Source: Accumulibacter sp. (GTDB taxonomy: Bacteria > Pseudomonadota > Gammaproteobacteria > Burkholderiales > Rhodocyclaceae). Taken from it: 6,844 nt of DNA. The stretch spans positions 1 to 6,844 of the forward strand of contig JAISQQ010000170.1 of NCBI GenBank assembly GCA_031274075.1, written 5' to 3'. Both the position numbers and the translations under genes were made by a program. The first letter of the stretch is position 1. Each line of letters opens with the position of its first letter. The notes under the pieces were generated by a model, which ran no database searches, was not told where the DNA came from, and saw only the letters and a program-made list of their open reading frames with translations. This document shows, piece by piece, positions 5,848-6,844 of the stretch.

Positions 5848-6608
5848 TCGTCGCCCTCGACGCCGGTAATTCGCGCATCAAATGGGCCATCCACGACGGC
5901 GCGTCGTGGCGCGAGCACGGCAATCTGCCCACCGAGGACGCCGCCCGCCTGCCCGAAGTCGCCCGCCGCTGGGTGGGCGCCGGGGATCTGGTGGCGTGTT
6001 GCGTCGCGGGGCCAGTGGTCGAGGCGGCCATCGAGGCCGCCGCTGCCGCGTCCGGGCGCCGCCTGCGCTGGCTGCGTTCGGCGGCGTCCGCCCACGGCAT
6101 ACGCAACGGCTACGAGCCGCCCGAACGGCTCGGTTCGGATCGCTGGGCGGCGATGATCGGCGCGCGCGCCAAAACCCAGGACGCCTGCCTGGTGGTCTGC
6201 GCGGGAACCGCGACGACGGTCGATTGGCTCGACGCCGCCGGCAATTTCCGCGGCGGGCTGATTCTGCCGGGCGTGCGCCTGATGTGCGCGGCGCTGGCCC
6301 GCAATACCGCCCAGTTGCCGGACGCCGAGGGCGAGTATCGCAAGGAGCCGCGCAACACCATGGACGCCATCGTTTCCGGCTGCCTGCACGCGCAGGCCGG
6401 AGCCATCGAGCGCATGTTCGCCCGAGTGACCGGGGAGGGCGCCGCGCTCTGCCTGCTGACCGGCGGCGCGGCCTACCGCATCGCCCCCTGCCTCGAAATT
6501 CCGTACAGAATGGAGGAAATGCTGGTGCTCGACGGCTTGCTGGGATCAGGTAACAGAGGACAGAGGACAGAGGACAGTAATATTTGCGGGCGCAAAGGCG
6601 CCCGGTAA
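5844..6608 (+). CDS. coaX: Type III pantothenate kinase CoaX (Baf-type), element-derived tail
   Basis: Phosphorylates pantothenate with ATP, the first step of CoA synthesis; cytosolic. The product is 254 residues. ASKHA-fold motifs present are DAGNSRIKW (6-14, phosphate binding), ERLGSDRW (94-101, pantothenate and catalytic region), GTATTVD (121-127), GGLILPG (137-143) and LTGGAA (205-210). The family normally ends soon after a segment like 'MLVLDGLL' (226-233). Here residues 234-254 are encoded by the heptad array and hairpin of repeat copy 2, and the TAA is the GGTAA flank of the hairpin. The native ending therefore seems to have been replaced or extended. The start ATG overlaps the birA stop and has GAGG 5 bases upstream. 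Pairing with birA is common in betaproteobacteria, where this kinase was first known in Bordetella as Baf. Type III enzymes typically need a monovalent cation and are not inhibited by CoA. Confidence 0.94.
   Translation: MIVALDAGNSRIKWAIHDGASWREHGNLPTEDAARLPEVARRWVGAGDLVACCVAGPVVEAAIEAAAAASGRRLRWLRSAASAHGIRNGYEPPERLGSDRWAAMIGARAKTQDACLVVCAGTATTVDWLDAAGNFRGGLILPGVRLMCAALARNTAQLPDAEGEYRKEPRNTMDAIVSGCLHAQAGAIERMFARVTGEGAALCLLTGGAAYRIAPCLEIPYRMEEMLVLDGLLGSGNRGQRTEDSNICGRKGAR
6543..6577 (+). repeat. Heptad array in the coaX 3' end
   Basis: Five 7-base units ending in CAG: GGATCAG, GTAACAG, AGGACAG, AGGACAG, AGGACAG. The last three are identical. The array is coding (coaX residues about 234-245); because 7 is not a multiple of 3, each unit is read in a different frame. 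After the hairpin the mirrored units CTGGA, CTGTCCT and CTGACAA follow (6609-6627). Confidence 0.88.
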
Positions 6609-6623
6609 CTGGACTGTCCTCTG
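6574..6623. repeat. Hairpin module of copy 2
   Basis: Stem CGGGCGC (6587-6593) pairs with GCGCCCG (6598-6604) around an AAAG loop, one base longer than in copy 1. Outer bases CAGAGGACAG (6568-6577) and CTGTCCTCTG (6614-6623) are a perfect 10-base inverted pair, so the whole module can fold as a larger cruciform. It overlaps the coaX stop codon. Confidence 0.85.
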
Positions 6624-6629
6624 ACAAGA

Positions 6630-6690
6630 CCATCGCCTACGCGGATGTCGTAAGTAGTCGAAAGGAATCGTTTATATCCAGGTTGTCGTG
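6630..6690 (+). repeat. 'CCATCGCCT' module, copy 2
   Basis: CCATCGCCTACGC, then GATGTCGTAAG, and later TTTATATCC align with 4732-4790 of copy 1 (CCATCGCCTACGC, AATGTCGTGAA, TTTATATTC). A third, inverted version is at about 4940-4970. Conservation fades toward the inner side, where the two spacers (4791-4843 and 6691-6776) do not obviously align. Confidence 0.75.
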
Positions 6691-6776
6691 ACGAGGCTGG
6701 GGCGGACGCATTTGGCTTTCAGGAAGCCGGTGGGAGGCGTTCGGCGGTTTTGCGTCAGGGAAGGCCGGCTGGGTTT

Positions 6777-6844
6777 CCTGGGAGCGCGGGGCTTCTGCCC
6801 CGCAACAGCGGCGGTCGTGTCATTCCCGCTGTTGCGGAGCGGAA
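6777..6844. repeat. Central palindrome, copy 2 (right arm truncated)
   Basis: The 68 visible bases match the first 68 of the copy 1 palindrome at 61 positions with no gaps. The left arm and loop are complete; the right arm is cut by the window end at 6844. Confidence 0.9.

Larger units (their letters stand above)
6543..6844. mobile_element. Nested repeat element, copy 2 (cut by window end)
   Basis: Same module order as copy 1: heptad array, hairpin module, 'CCATCGCCT' module (from 6630), a divergent spacer, and the central palindrome (from 6777), where the window ends. The array and hairpin lie inside the coaX reading frame. The region after the coaX stop (6609-6844) holds no gene I can support. 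Compared with copy 1, the hairpin module is flipped relative to its flanks: GGACAGTAATATTTGCGGG comes first here, whereas TTACCGGG comes first in copy 1's left end. Confidence 0.75.

Overview
The window is a GC-rich chromosomal segment, most likely from a betaproteobacterium and perhaps a Rhodocyclales-like lineage. This placement is inferred from three things: the style of the HolC chain, an HTH-less birA next to a coaX of the Baf type, and divergent lptFG/pepA. No rRNA or other definitive marker is present.

Left part (1-2092, minus strand): lptF and lptG overlap by 4 bp. They encode the two membrane subunits of the ABC exporter that pulls lipopolysaccharide from the inner membrane. LptG runs off the left edge. 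A 64-bp divergent gap (2093-2156) holds a near-consensus sigma70 promoter for pepA.

Middle (2157-4647, plus strand): pepA (leucyl aminopeptidase, GTG start), holC (DNA polymerase III chi, TTG start) and an acidic, low-complexity unknown protein form an overlapping operon (TTGA and ATGA junctions). The unknown protein carries six exact LPED repeats, a proline run coded by poly-C tracts, and a short 'DIPVLTE' motif. That motif recalls small proteins of unknown function encoded beside holC in betaproteobacteria.

Right part (5041-6608, plus strand): birA (biotin-protein ligase without the DNA-binding domain) and coaX (type III pantothenate kinase) overlap by ATGA. They act in biotin attachment and CoA synthesis.

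The most unusual content is non-coding. Between the unknown gene and birA (about 4637-5044) lies a roughly 400-bp nested palindrome. It consists of outer arrays of 7-bp units ending in CAG (CTG on the other side), a GGGCGC/GCGCCC hairpin module at each end, an inner 'CCATCGCCT' module in inverted orientation, and a central 84-bp near-perfect palindrome. A second copy of the same modules starts inside the 3' end of coaX (6543) and is cut by the right edge of the window. The heptad arrays contain the stop codon of the unknown gene and the start codon of birA. In the second copy, the array plus hairpin supplies the last 21 codons and the stop of coaX. I read this as a non-autonomous, REP/MITE-like repeat family that has been inserting at gene boundaries. 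I cannot name a known family for it.
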